64,000 nucleotides of DNA from Petrotoga olearia DSM 13574 (lineage in GTDB: Bacteria > Thermotogota > Thermotogae > Petrotogales > Petrotogaceae), in NCBI RefSeq assembly GCF_002895525.1, contig NZ_AZRL01000016.1, positions 124,001-188,000 of the forward strand, written 5' to 3'. Position numbers and translations under genes: made by a program. A model generated the notes under the pieces. That model ran no database searches. It worked only from the letters and a program-made list of their open reading frames with translations, and was not told the origin of the DNA. Each line of letters opens with the position of its first letter. The stretch's first letter is position 1. Shown here in pieces: positions 1-8,617 of the stretch.

Positions 1-2
1 CA

Positions 3-161
3 AAGCGTGATATATTCTTATCTCAGACCTTACGTTCCAAGCATTTCTTAAGGTTGGATCCTTACGATAATCAAATTGGCGAAGCAGAATATCTCGATAA
101 AGCTATAGATAGAGATGATTTTGAAACTATTATGGAAATAATCGAAATACATGAAATTTAA
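3..161 (+). CDS. C-terminal fragment of an unidentified protein (cut by the window edge)
   Basis: An open frame runs from the first bases of the window to a TAA at 159-161 and encodes the last 52 residues of a protein whose start lies outside. The tail contains LRSKHFLRLDPYDN and then an acidic stretch rich in Asp and Glu. The pattern 'FLRLDP' followed by an acidic helix is loosely like the end of patatin-type phospholipases, but this is only an impression and I do not assign a function. The frame has sense codons throughout, whereas the other two forward frames are closed early. Confidence 0.4.
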   Translation, partial: KRDIFLSQTLRSKHFLRLDPYDNQIGEAEYLDKAIDRDDFETIMEIIEIHEI

Positions 162-363
162 GTTGTCAAGGTTATTGAAAAAAATTTCATATTTTAATTA
201 TTCTGGTAATATTTGCTTTTAATTGGTCTTAATCGTTTATAATTCTTTCAAACAGACCCTAATCGGACTTGATATAAATCTTATTTTATGGAATACTATT
301 AATCAGATGATTTACTTTAAACTTTCAAAATAAAAAGCATTTCTATAAATTAAAATTTATTAC

Positions 364-392
364 TTGTGTATTAAGATGAAATGTGATAAAAT
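364..392 (+). promoter_or_regulatory. Probable promoter of the ABC transporter operon
   Basis: TTGTGT at 364-369 and TAAAAT at 387-392 are separated by exactly 17 bases, and a TGA lies just before the -10 box as in extended -10 promoters. The likely transcript begins about 65 bases before the binding-protein start at 466. The rest of the 162-465 gap is AT-rich and shows no gene. Confidence 0.5.
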
Positions 393-465
393 ATAAAAGG
401 AAATTGTTTGGGGAAGTATTGTTAGAGTGTACAAATTCTAATAAATCTGCAAAGGAGGTAGAGGT

Positions 466-2319
466 ATGAAAAAGTTTTTTATTATTCTTATGGTTACTTT
501 ACTGGGTGTTTTTGCCTTTACTCAGGTTAAAAACCCTGATATGATCTTCGATGCAACACTAAGTGAGCCAGACACCTTGGATCCACACCATGCTTACGAC
601 ACTTCCAGTGGTGAAGTTATTTTCAACGTCTATGACAACTTGATAGCATACGATGGTGAGAGCTTGTCTGAGTTTGTCCCTATGCTTTCAACGGTTGTAC
701 CTTCAGTTGAAAATGGTTATTTGAGAGATGGTGGAACAACATATGTCTTCCCAATAAGAGAAGGTGTGAAATTCCACAACGGTAACGATTTAACAGCTGA
801 AGATGTCGAATACACTTTCGAAAGAGCACTATTGTACAACCCTCCTGGAGGACCAGTATGGATGTACTTAGATCCTATGTTTGGTGTCTTCAGTATTAGA
901 ACGTTGGTAGAAGATTATGTAGGTGCTTCATGGGATAATATATTTGATAGTAATATGAATCCAACATCTCCTGAATACGAAGAAGCATTAGTTAATTTCT
1001 ATTATGACGTAATAGATCCAGCAGTAGAAGTTCAAGGTAACGAAGTTCATGTTCATTTGGCAAGGCCTTTCGCCCCATTTTTGAATGTAATTGCTTCTGG
1101 AAGTGGTTGGGGTGCAATATTAGATAAAGAATATTCTGTAGAAATAGGCATATGGGATGGAAATGCCGAAGGTTGGTGGAAGTATCACGGATGGACAAAA
1201 GAGCAGTCGCCATACTTTGACCATGCTATGGGAACAGGTCCGTATAAATTGGTTGGTTGGGATCATGCTCAACAAAGGGTAACGCTCGAACGATTCGACG
1301 ATTACTGGAGAGGTCCTGCCCCAATAAGAAGAGTGATCATTCAAGGTATAGATGAGTGGTCAACGAGAAGGGCCATGCTTGAAACAGGCGATGCAGACAT
1401 AGCTTATGTTCCTGCTCAATATTTGGATGTTGTGCTTTCTATGGATGGTTTAACTGTTATCCCTGGTACACCTGAGGTTTCAATCACATCTTTAGGGTTC
1501 AACTGGCAAGTTGATCCCGAGTCCCCATACATTGGTTCTGGTCAATTGGATGGAAACGGCATACCACCTAATTTCTTTGAGGATCATAATGTTAGATTAG
1601 GTTTTGCATATGCCTTTGATTATGATGGTATGATAAATGAAGTTTTGAACGGTTTGGGTGAAAAAGTTCCTACCGCTTTGCCAACTGGATTTTTAGGATT
1701 CGATGAAAATCTTCCAACATATGAATTGGACCTCCAAAAGGCTGAAAATTACTTCAAACGTGCTTATAGAGGGAGATTATGGCAAACTGGTTTCAAAATG
1801 TCTATTCTGTACAATACAGGTAACGATGCAAGAAGAGTATCCGCAGAAATATTGAGGGATAATTTGGCAAAGATAAATCCTAGATTCCAAGTTGAAGTTA
1901 GAGGGGTTCAATGGCCAACTTACTTAGATGAAAGAGAAAATATGATGCTTCCAGTTTACATCATAGGTTGGGTAGCAGATTTTCCTGATCCACATAACTT
2001 TATTTTCACCTATTATCATAGTGAAGGTGATTACGGAGGGTACTACGGAGATAATTTTGCGGAATTTGCAAGCTTGCCAAGGCCAGAATTTGGTGGGAAA
2101 TCACTGAACAAAATGATAGAAGATGCTGCTGTTGAAGCTGACCCTGCTAAAAGAGAACAAATGTATATAGATATTCAAGATTTTGTCATTGATTACGCAC
2201 TTGTTTTACCTCTTTATCAACCTCAAGGGTTGAGGGTTCATCGCTCTTGGTTAAAAGGATGGATAGATAATCCAATTTGGCCTGGTGATTATTATTATGA
2301 CTACACTAAAGTAGAGTAG
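466..2319 (+). CDS. ABC transporter substrate-binding protein, family 5 (oligopeptide/sugar type)
   Basis: Secreted solute-binding protein (SBP_bac_5) of an ABC importer. The 617-residue product begins with a signal peptide (MKKFFIILMVTLLGVFAFTQ) with no lipobox cysteine, so it is probably released or held by another surface component rather than lipid-anchored. The family signatures are clear: LDPHHAYDTSSGEVIFNVYD near residue 40, FHNGNDLTAEDVEYTFERAL near 105-125, and a C-terminal lobe with repeated aromatic residues. The start has a very good ribosome site (AAAGGAGGT). A terminator separates it from the permease genes, which fits the usual need for excess binding protein. In Thermotogota many family-5 proteins bind oligosaccharides rather than peptides, so the ligand is left open. 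Confidence 0.9.
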   Translation: MKKFFIILMVTLLGVFAFTQVKNPDMIFDATLSEPDTLDPHHAYDTSSGEVIFNVYDNLIAYDGESLSEFVPMLSTVVPSVENGYLRDGGTTYVFPIREGVKFHNGNDLTAEDVEYTFERALLYNPPGGPVWMYLDPMFGVFSIRTLVEDYVGASWDNIFDSNMNPTSPEYEEALVNFYYDVIDPAVEVQGNEVHVHLARPFAPFLNVIASGSGWGAILDKEYSVEIGIWDGNAEGWWKYHGWTKEQSPYFDHAMGTGPYKLVGWDHAQQRVTLERFDDYWRGPAPIRRVIIQGIDEWSTRRAMLETGDADIAYVPAQYLDVVLSMDGLTVIPGTPEVSITSLGFNWQVDPESPYIGSGQLDGNGIPPNFFEDHNVRLGFAYAFDYDGMINEVLNGLGEKVPTALPTGFLGFDENLPTYELDLQKAENYFKRAYRGRLWQTGFKMSILYNTGNDARRVSAEILRDNLAKINPRFQVEVRGVQWPTYLDERENMMLPVYIIGWVADFPDPHNFIFTYYHSEGDYGGYYGDNFAEFASLPRPEFGGKSLNKMIEDAAVEADPAKREQMYIDIQDFVIDYALVLPLYQPQGLRVHRSWLKGWIDNPIWPGDYYYDYTKVE

Positions 2320-2369
2320 TAATTCTGTTAAGATATTGTAAAAAGAAAGTTCTTTGTAGTAGAATGTAG

Positions 2370-2395
2370 AGAGAGGGGACATCCCCTCTCTTTTT
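2370..2395 (+). terminator. Intrinsic terminator / attenuator inside the ABC operon
   Basis: Eight-base stem GAGAGGGG (2371-2378) and CCCCTCTC (2383-2390) with a four-base ACAT loop, followed by TTTTT. It lies between the binding-protein gene and the first permease gene on the same strand, so it probably reduces transcription into the membrane components. Confidence 0.85.
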
Positions 2396-2442
2396 AAGTG
2401 ATTACTTATTAAGTATATTTAATCGAGCGGAGGTGTTTTCTT

Positions 2443-3480
2443 TTGACAACATACATTATCAGAAGGTTGTTATTACTACCTTTGATTATGTTGGGTGTGA
2501 CGTTAATAGTTTTTTCTATGCAGCAATTACTCGGACCTTTGAAACTTTTATCTACTTATGTTGATCCAAATACTTATGCTAAATTATCCGATCAGGATAA
2601 AATCATTTTAATGGAGCAGTATGGTTTGACTGATCCCTTGCCAGTTAGATATGGCAAATGGATAGGGAATTTGCTCAAAGGTGATCTTGGATGGTCTGTA
2701 GTAGGGAAAGAACCAGTTCTTGACGCTTTATTACATAGATTTCCTTATACAGTAGAATTAGCACTTTATGCTCTTTTCCCTATAATAGGAGTTGGTATTT
2801 GGTTCGGGGTTACCGCTGCAGTTCATCATAATTCATTCATAGATCAAACTATTAGAATATTCGCTTTAATTGGTTGGTCCTTACCAGATTTTGTCTGGGC
2901 AATCTTAGTCTTATTGATATTTTATATTGGCTTGGGATGGTTTCCACCGGGTAACCTGAGCTTATGGGCAGATGAAGTAGTAAAAAGCGCCGCTTTTAAT
3001 AACTACACGAATCTTTTGACTATAGATGCATTACTCAATGGAAGGATCGATGTATTTTGGGATGCTTTAAGACATATTTTAGGACCCATTATTGCTATAT
3101 CTTGGTTATGGTGGGCTAATCTATTGAGGATCACCCGATCTTCGATGTTGGAAGTCCTTAGAAAAGATTACATAAGAACAGCAAGATCAAAAGGGTTGCC
3201 AGAAAAAATAGTTATAAACAAACATGCCAGAAGAAATGCTCTAATCCCTGTTGTAACAACCGCAGGTCAAATGGTTATTGGTTTGTTGGCTGGAGTTGTT
3301 ATAGTAGAGATGGTCTTTGTTAGAACGGGTTTAGGATCCTTTGCTGCAACAGCTGCTCAAACACTTGATTATGCTTCTATAATGGGTGTTTTATTATTTA
3401 CTTCTTTTATTCTTATTGTAGGAAATCTTATAATCGATGTATCTTACGCTTTTATCGATCCAAGAATCAGGTTAGGGTGA
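2443..3480 (+). CDS. ABC transporter permease, DppB/OppB type
   Basis: Integral membrane subunit of the importer; it pairs with the following permease to form the channel. 345 residues. It has an N-terminal membrane helix (about residues 7-28), the family DPLPVRYGKWIGNLLKGDLG segment near 64-83, and five further helices. The cytoplasmic EAA loop that docks on the ATPases reads YIRTARSKGLPEKIVINKHA near 237-256. The start is TTG, supported by GGAGGTG at 2429-2435 with suitable spacing. It is followed within 10 bases by the second permease. The length is close to the family's usual 310-340. Confidence 0.9.
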   Translation: MTTYIIRRLLLLPLIMLGVTLIVFSMQQLLGPLKLLSTYVDPNTYAKLSDQDKIILMEQYGLTDPLPVRYGKWIGNLLKGDLGWSVVGKEPVLDALLHRFPYTVELALYALFPIIGVGIWFGVTAAVHHNSFIDQTIRIFALIGWSLPDFVWAILVLLIFYIGLGWFPPGNLSLWADEVVKSAAFNNYTNLLTIDALLNGRIDVFWDALRHILGPIIAISWLWWANLLRITRSSMLEVLRKDYIRTARSKGLPEKIVINKHARRNALIPVVTTAGQMVIGLLAGVVIVEMVFVRTGLGSFAATAAQTLDYASIMGVLLFTSFILIVGNLIIDVSYAFIDPRIRLG

Positions 3481-3490
3481 GGTGAAAATT

Positions 3491-4816
3491 GTGAATGAAG
3501 AAACAAAAAGGGCTTTGAAACGTTTTTTTACTAATCCTTCTGCTATCATTGGTTTTTCTATATTAGTATTTTTCATAATTATAGCTATATTTGCACCAGT
3601 AATAGCACCTCCTCATTTACCAAGCGAAAGAAACTTGAAAAGAGCCCTTGAATTAATAAATGCTGATCCAACAGAAAATAAAGATTCTATTATTCAAGAG
3701 TTTCAAAACTATTGGGAAGATACATATTTTTTTGCTGAAATGGATTATCAAGATATGACAAATTTGATGGAAAGCGTTAAAAAGTTTGAAGATGGGGAAA
3801 TTGAAAAAGAAGTGTTAAAATCTGAAATTAAAGGATTAGTTGATATGTATGTTCTAAGTATGTCATACTACGATGATTTTGATGAAGATACTAACGGTGT
3901 AATCAGAAGATTGAGGAAAGAATATGAAAATGTAGTAGAAAGGTATGAAAGGTCTATAGAACTTTCTGAAATGATCAACGGTTTGCAATCACTCGAAGGG
4001 CAAAATTTAAAAAATGAATCCTTAAAAGTTTATGAAACATTAAACAAAGATTTTCTCAACTCAATTGAATTCGATCCCTTCTTGATTCCCAACGTGGTTT
4101 CAACATTAGAACCTATACCACCATCTCCCGAACATCCTTTTGGGGTAGTAAATCAAAAGGATATCTTTTATGGTGTTGTATGGGGAAGTAGAACCGCTTT
4201 TCAGATAGGCTTGGTAGTTGTTTTAATATCAACCGCTGTCGGACTTTTTATAGGTTCTGTGGCTGCCTATTTTGGGGGTTGGCTCGAAGAAGTTTTAATG
4301 AGAATCACGGATATCTTTATGTCAATACCTTTTATGCTTGCCGCTATGGTTTTAACAACTATTTTAGGGCTTGGAGTTAGAAATATGATGATTGCTTTGA
4401 TAGTTTTTGGTTGGATGGTAACAGCAAGATTGATCAGAGGGAACATACTCCAAGCCAAAAACGAACAGTACGTTATGGCTGCAAAAGCCCTTGGGGTAAG
4501 GGATGCGGCAATTATAGTCAAACATATCTTACCAAATACGATATTTCCAGTTTTGATAAACGCTACAATGAGGATCGGATCGATGGTTATCACTGCAGCA
4601 GCTTTGAGTTTCTTGGGCTTAGGTGCTCCACAAGGATACGCTGATTGGGGATCAATATTATCGTATTCAAGAGACTGGATCATTGGAGGTACAAGCCCAG
4701 GCCAGTACTGGTTCACAATCTTATATCCTGGTGTAGCTATGATTCTTTTTGTCATGGGTTGGAATTTACTGGGGGATGCCTTAAGAGACGTTTTCGATCC
4801 AAGAATGAGACGATAA
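3491..4816 (+). CDS. ABC transporter permease, DppC/OppC type, with a large extracytoplasmic insert
   Basis: Second membrane subunit of the importer. After the first membrane helix (about residues 20-40) there are roughly 170 extra residues, rich in Glu, Lys and Asp and probably helical, before the conserved core starts at HPFGVVNQKDIFYGVVWGSR. The EAA loop is YVMAAKALGVRDAAIIVKHI. OppC proteins are normally about 300 residues; this one is 441. I prefer the GTG at 3491 because GAGGTG at 3479-3484 is correctly spaced for it; a GTG at 3482 would add three residues. The membrane topology puts the insert outside the cytoplasm, where it could meet the binding protein, but this is inference. Confidence 0.88.
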   Translation: MNEETKRALKRFFTNPSAIIGFSILVFFIIIAIFAPVIAPPHLPSERNLKRALELINADPTENKDSIIQEFQNYWEDTYFFAEMDYQDMTNLMESVKKFEDGEIEKEVLKSEIKGLVDMYVLSMSYYDDFDEDTNGVIRRLRKEYENVVERYERSIELSEMINGLQSLEGQNLKNESLKVYETLNKDFLNSIEFDPFLIPNVVSTLEPIPPSPEHPFGVVNQKDIFYGVVWGSRTAFQIGLVVVLISTAVGLFIGSVAAYFGGWLEEVLMRITDIFMSIPFMLAAMVLTTILGLGVRNMMIALIVFGWMVTARLIRGNILQAKNEQYVMAAKALGVRDAAIIVKHILPNTIFPVLINATMRIGSMVITAAALSFLGLGAPQGYADWGSILSYSRDWIIGGTSPGQYWFTILYPGVAMILFVMGWNLLGDALRDVFDPRMRR

Positions 4817-4835
4817 AGTGAGAGGAGGAAGCTTT

Positions 4836-5855
4836 TTGAAAGATAACAATAGCGAACCTATACTTCGTGTTGATAATTTGCATGTTCACTTTAAGACAGA
4901 GGACGGTATAATAAAGGCAGTCAATGGTGCCAGTTTTGAGCTTTATCCGGGTGAAACCTTGGCGATAGTTGGAGAATCTGGTTCAGGTAAAACTGTTACC
5001 GCATTGAGTACCATTAGGCTACTAGACGAAAACGGATGGATCGCTGAAGGGGAAATACAGTACAAAGATATGGATGTTCTGTCTTTATCGTACAATCATC
5101 TCAGAAAGATACGAGGTAAAGAGATCTCCATGATCTTCCAAGAACCTATGACCGCTTTAAACCCAGTTTATACTATTGGGGAGCAAATCATGGAATCTCT
5201 TGAATTACATCTTAATATGAGCGAAAAAGAAGGCAAAAAAAGAGCGATCGATTTATTAAAAAAAGTCGGTATTCCTGAACCAGAAAGGCGAATCGACCAA
5301 TATCCTCATGAATTGTCCGGGGGAATGAGACAGAGAGCCATGATCGCTATGGCTTTAGCTTGCAACCCTTCCATCCTTATAGCAGATGAGCCAACTACTG
5401 CACTGGATGTTACCATTCAAGCACAGATATTGGAACTCATGAAGGATTTACAAAATGAGTTTAAGATGGCAATAATCTTTATTACACATGATCTTGGAGT
5501 AATTGCCGAGATGGCTGATAGGGCGTTAGTTATGTATGGGGGAGAAGTGGTTGAAAGTGGTGAAATTAAAACAATCTTTAAAAGGCCACGTCATCCATAT
5601 ACATGGGGGTTGATGAATTCTATCCCCAGAATAGATAAAGACGAAGAAAGATTACTTTCAATTCCTGGAGTTGTCCCAAACCCCTTGAACTTTCCAAAGG
5701 GTTGTAAATTTTCAAATAGGTGTTTCTTTGCTGACCAAAAATGTGTAGATGAAGATCCAAACTTGGAAGAAATAGAAGATCGCCATTTTTCCCGTTGTTG
5801 GCACATAGACAAATTATTAGAAAATATGAACAAAGTTAAAGAAGGTGAAGTATAG
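4836..5855 (+). CDS. ABC transporter ATP-binding protein, DppD/OppD type
   Basis: One of two ATPases that drive the importer. It has a Walker A motif GESGSGKT, a Q-loop in FQEPMTALNP, the ABC signature LSGGMRQRA, Walker B ILIADEPTTALD and the switch histidine in THDLG. The C-terminal oligopeptide-transporter extension carries the usual cysteine group (GCKFSNRC, then KC and RC), which in this family can hold an iron-sulfur cluster. The TTG at 4836 is chosen over a GTG at 4818 because AGGAGG at 4823-4828 sits just ahead of it; the GTG has no ribosome site. It overlaps the next gene by one base. Confidence 0.9.
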   Translation: MKDNNSEPILRVDNLHVHFKTEDGIIKAVNGASFELYPGETLAIVGESGSGKTVTALSTIRLLDENGWIAEGEIQYKDMDVLSLSYNHLRKIRGKEISMIFQEPMTALNPVYTIGEQIMESLELHLNMSEKEGKKRAIDLLKKVGIPEPERRIDQYPHELSGGMRQRAMIAMALACNPSILIADEPTTALDVTIQAQILELMKDLQNEFKMAIIFITHDLGVIAEMADRALVMYGGEVVESGEIKTIFKRPRHPYTWGLMNSIPRIDKDEERLLSIPGVVPNPLNFPKGCKFSNRCFFADQKCVDEDPNLEEIEDRHFSRCWHIDKLLENMNKVKEGEV

Positions 5856-7033
5856 TGCCAAATAGTGACAAAGTAATTCTAAAAGTTGAAAATTTAAAAA
5901 AATATTTTCCAGTTAGAGCAGGTGTATTCAAAAGGACTGTTGCTAACGTATTAGCTGTAGACGATATTAGCTTTGAAATAAAAGAAGGAGAAACTTTGGG
6001 GCTTGTTGGAGAATCTGGTTGTGGTAAAAGTACAACGGGAATGACCATCCTAAGATTATACGAACCAACATATGGACGAATTATAATGGAAGAACAAGAC
6101 ACTACACCTTGGTTTATGAAAAATACCACCATTAATAAGTATGTTAAAAAGATTTATGCAGACAGATTCGAGAAAATGAAAAAAGAATTAGGTTCGGAAG
6201 AAGAAGTTATTAAGAATTTGGATAATGAAATAGATAAAAAATACGCACAATTATATTTTCAAAATGGAGTAAGAGAAATAAAGAAAGATTTATCGGCTAA
6301 TTTAAACGAAAAGAGAAGATACTTTAGAAAGAATGCCCAAGTCATCTTTCAAGACCCATATTCTTCGTTAAATCCAAGAATGAGAGTACTGGATATCATA
6401 GGCGAGGGTATGAAAGTGAATAAAATGGGTACATCTTCTGAAATAAGGGATAAAGTTGCCAATTTAATGGAAACAGTAGGGTTATCCAAAGATTATGTAT
6501 ATAGATATCCACACCAATTTTCTGGTGGGCAAAGACAAAGAATAGGGATAGCACGTGCTTTAGCATTGGACCCAAAATTAATCATTTCTGATGAAGCTGT
6601 TTCCGCTTTAGATGTTTCCATTCAATCTCAGATCATAAATTTAATGGTTGACTTGAAAAACGATTATGGCTTAACCTATGTTTTTATAGCTCATGATTTG
6701 GCCGTTGTGAAACACATAAGCGATAGAATAGCGGTTATGTATCTCGGAAAGATAGCTGAATTAACCTCGAAGAAAGATCTTTTTGATGAGCCGTTGCATC
6801 CTTATACGGTTTCCTTGATGTCTGCTATTCCCATTCCAGATCCGGAAGTTAAAAAGAAAAGAGTGGTTTTACAAGGTGATGTACCCAGCCCTCTTAATCC
6901 CCCTTCAGGTTGTAGGTTTCATCCTCGTTGCCCGATTGCCAAGGATATTTGTAGCAAAGAAGAACCATCCCTAAATGAAATTAAACCAGGTCATTATGTA
7001 TCATGCCATTTCCCTGGTCAGTTTAAAATTTAA
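5855..7033 (+). CDS. ABC transporter ATP-binding protein, DppF/OppF type
   Basis: Second ATPase of the importer, 392 residues, GTG start overlapping the upstream stop. It has Walker A GESGCGKST (residues 52-60), Q-loop FQDPYSSLNPRM (165-176), signature FSGGQRQRIGIARAL, Walker B LIISDEAVSALD and the switch histidine in AHD. The C-terminal cysteine motif GCRFHPRCPIAKDIC is present. Between Walker A and the Q-loop, residues about 80-155 form a charged, lysine- and glutamate-rich segment longer than in typical DppF proteins. A strong terminator follows, so this is the last gene of the operon. Confidence 0.9.
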   Translation: MPNSDKVILKVENLKKYFPVRAGVFKRTVANVLAVDDISFEIKEGETLGLVGESGCGKSTTGMTILRLYEPTYGRIIMEEQDTTPWFMKNTTINKYVKKIYADRFEKMKKELGSEEEVIKNLDNEIDKKYAQLYFQNGVREIKKDLSANLNEKRRYFRKNAQVIFQDPYSSLNPRMRVLDIIGEGMKVNKMGTSSEIRDKVANLMETVGLSKDYVYRYPHQFSGGQRQRIGIARALALDPKLIISDEAVSALDVSIQSQIINLMVDLKNDYGLTYVFIAHDLAVVKHISDRIAVMYLGKIAELTSKKDLFDEPLHPYTVSLMSAIPIPDPEVKKKRVVLQGDVPSPLNPPSGCRFHPRCPIAKDICSKEEPSLNEIKPGHYVSCHFPGQFKI

Positions 7034-7060
7034 AAGCTTGGGTTTTTACCCAAGCTTTTT
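7032..7060. terminator. Bidirectional terminator between convergent genes
   Basis: A 12-base stem (7032-7043 with 7048-7059) with a four-T loop, T-rich on the right and A-rich on the left. It ends the ABC operon on the plus strand and may also serve the sigma / thrB / RseC transcript arriving from the other side, whose last stop is at 7067. Confidence 0.85.
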
Positions 7061-7066
7061 AAAACC

Positions 7067-7522
7067 TTAAATTTCCCCTTTTTTGTTCAATTGTAGATCT
7101 AATTTTTTCTCCAACTTTTGTAATATGACGGGGAGATATCTGTCTTTTAATTTTTTACTGTCATACTGATGAATTAAAAAATAAGTAATTCCCATCCCTA
7201 AAATACCAGCAAAAAAAGAGATGATATCAGAAAAATTCAACGTATAAAGTATGGAAACTATAGACAAGAAAACGATTAAAGGAATTCCATACGCTAGAAA
7301 TGAAAGTTTCACTACTGGAACTTCAGGCATTTCTACAATTACTTTATCTCCTTTTTTTACATCGACTTTTTCTGCTTTTTTAGCTTTTAACTTCAACTCG
7401 TTTGAACCACCTAATAGCGTACAACCACCTTTCATTGCACAGCTTTCGCATTCTTGTGTCCTTGTGGTTCTCAAATATACGTAATTATCATCTTTATCGA
7501 TAACATCCATTACTTCTCTCAT
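7067..7522 (-). CDS. RseC/MucC-family membrane protein
   Basis: 151-residue inner-membrane protein of the RseC (SoxR-reducing system) family. The N-terminal soluble part has the cysteine group CESCAMKGGC near residues 25-34, followed by a beta-rich stretch ending VKKGDKVIVEMPEVPVVKLS. Two membrane helices follow (about 72-92 and 97-115), then a charged tail. In E. coli, RseC affects sigma-E and redox control of SoxR, and in other bacteria relatives sit beside rnf genes. Here it overlaps the end of homoserine kinase by 29 bases and lies in a transcription unit headed by an ECF sigma factor. Its role in this organism is unknown. Confidence 0.75.
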   Translation of the reverse strand: MREVMDVIDKDDNYVYLRTTRTQECESCAMKGGCTLLGGSNELKLKAKKAEKVDVKKGDKVIVEMPEVPVVKLSFLAYGIPLIVFLSIVSILYTLNFSDIISFFAGILGMGITYFLIHQYDSKKLKDRYLPVILQKLEKKLDLQLNKKGEI

Positions 7523-8417
7523 CGTTTAATACCTCCAATCCTTGATGACATATGTCAAAAACAGTTACCGTGTAGCTTTGGTCAAAGTGAGAAAGAAATT
7601 GGACGATCTCATTTTCAATATATTTATAATCTCTATCTAAAATTGCCATGATTGTAGGTCCAGAACCACTCAAGAAATAACCTTTTGCACCTATTTTCAT
7701 CAATTTAAACGTTATTTCTTCCCAGTGGGGGATAAAGTCTTTACGATAGGGTTGATGGATCATATCTTTTGTAGCTTCTGATAAGTTTTCAAAATTTGAC
7801 GTTACAAGTGAAGCCACTAGAAGGCCAACTCTACTTATATTAAACACTGCGTCTTCAAGGGGAACACTTTTTGGTAAAAGTGAACGAGCTTTTTTCGTAG
7901 AAAAATGTAAATCAGGGATAACTGCTAATAACTTCAAATGAGTTGGTAAATCCATTTTTACATATTTAACTTCTTTTTCCAACAAGCACCCTACCGTTAA
8001 TCCTCCAACTAATGCAGGTAAAATATTATCGGTATGTCCATCCATCGTAGCTGCTAAATATATTATTTCTTCTTTCTTTAAAGGACTATTAAGAAGTTCA
8101 TTGGCAGCTGCCAGACCCCCAGCTATACACGCCGCACTGCTTCCTAAACCTCTTGCAATAGGTATATTATTAATAAGATTTATGCGAAGACCTTTTGGGT
8201 GGAAATCTACTGTATCAAACAATCGTTTCATTGCCTGATAAACCAAATTATGTTCGTTAGTTTCGACGTGAGCTAGATCTTCTACGGGAGCGTGAATTTC
8301 AAGGCCACCATTAGTTTCTTCGACTTCTATGATATTGTACAATCGTAAAGCTATTCCTAAACTGTCAAATCCCGGTCCTATGTTAGCAGTTGTTGCTGGA
8401 ACTTTTACTCTGATCAT
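7494..8417 (-). CDS. thrB: Homoserine kinase
   Basis: GHMP-family kinase that phosphorylates L-homoserine with ATP, the step before threonine synthase. The 307-residue protein has the N-terminal motif VPATTANIGPGFDSLGIAL, the ATP-binding loop PIARGLGSSAA near residues 90-100, and the C-terminal GHMP motif YFLSGSGPTIMAI near 242-254. No other threonine genes are adjacent; upstream are a sigma factor and a small ORF, and downstream it overlaps the RseC-like gene. The length is normal for the family. Confidence 0.93.
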   Translation of the reverse strand: MIRVKVPATTANIGPGFDSLGIALRLYNIIEVEETNGGLEIHAPVEDLAHVETNEHNLVYQAMKRLFDTVDFHPKGLRINLINNIPIARGLGSSAACIAGGLAAANELLNSPLKKEEIIYLAATMDGHTDNILPALVGGLTVGCLLEKEVKYVKMDLPTHLKLLAVIPDLHFSTKKARSLLPKSVPLEDAVFNISRVGLLVASLVTSNFENLSEATKDMIHQPYRKDFIPHWEEITFKLMKIGAKGYFLSGSGPTIMAILDRDYKYIENEIVQFLSHFDQSYTVTVFDICHQGLEVLNDERSNGCYR

Positions 8418-8440
8418 TTTTTCAACCCTTTCATAAAGAC

Positions 8441-8617
8441 TTATCCTATATTAAGTTTATTTTTAACGTTGTTGATAACAGATTTTTCGCAGGAAAAATA
8501 TGTCTTAATTATGTTCTTGTATAGATTGATTATTTTCTTACAGTTATCATTTAACTCATCTTCCTTGATTTTCCCCTCAAAAAAATCGTTCAACAATTCT
8601 TCTTCTTTTTCGTTCAT
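8441..8617 (-). CDS. Small 58-residue ORF translationally coupled to the sigma factor
   Basis: An ATG at 8617 overlaps the sigma-factor stop in an ATGA arrangement, and the frame runs 58 codons to a TAA at 8441-8443. The product begins MNEKEEELLNDFFEGKIKED and is highly charged, with two cysteines (residues 26 and 43) and no membrane helix. The four-base overlap with the upstream gene, the clean end 23 bases before thrB and the lack of other coding sequence here support a real gene. The acidic start resembles the opening of some anti-sigma factors, but the zinc-binding His/Cys motif is absent. It could be an anti-sigma or partner protein; no family is recognised. Confidence 0.6.
   Translation of the reverse strand: MNEKEEELLNDFFEGKIKEDELNDNCKKIINLYKNIIKTYFSCEKSVINNVKNKLNIG

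Noticed and set aside
4267-4755. 162-codon frame opposite the DppC-type permease
   Set aside because: The permease is clearly coding on the plus strand; the opposite frame reads as a low-complexity mirror of membrane codons.
8441-8617. Zinc-binding anti-sigma factor call for the 58-residue ORF
   Set aside because: The HxxxCxxC motif is absent and the two cysteines are far apart, so only a neutral description is given.
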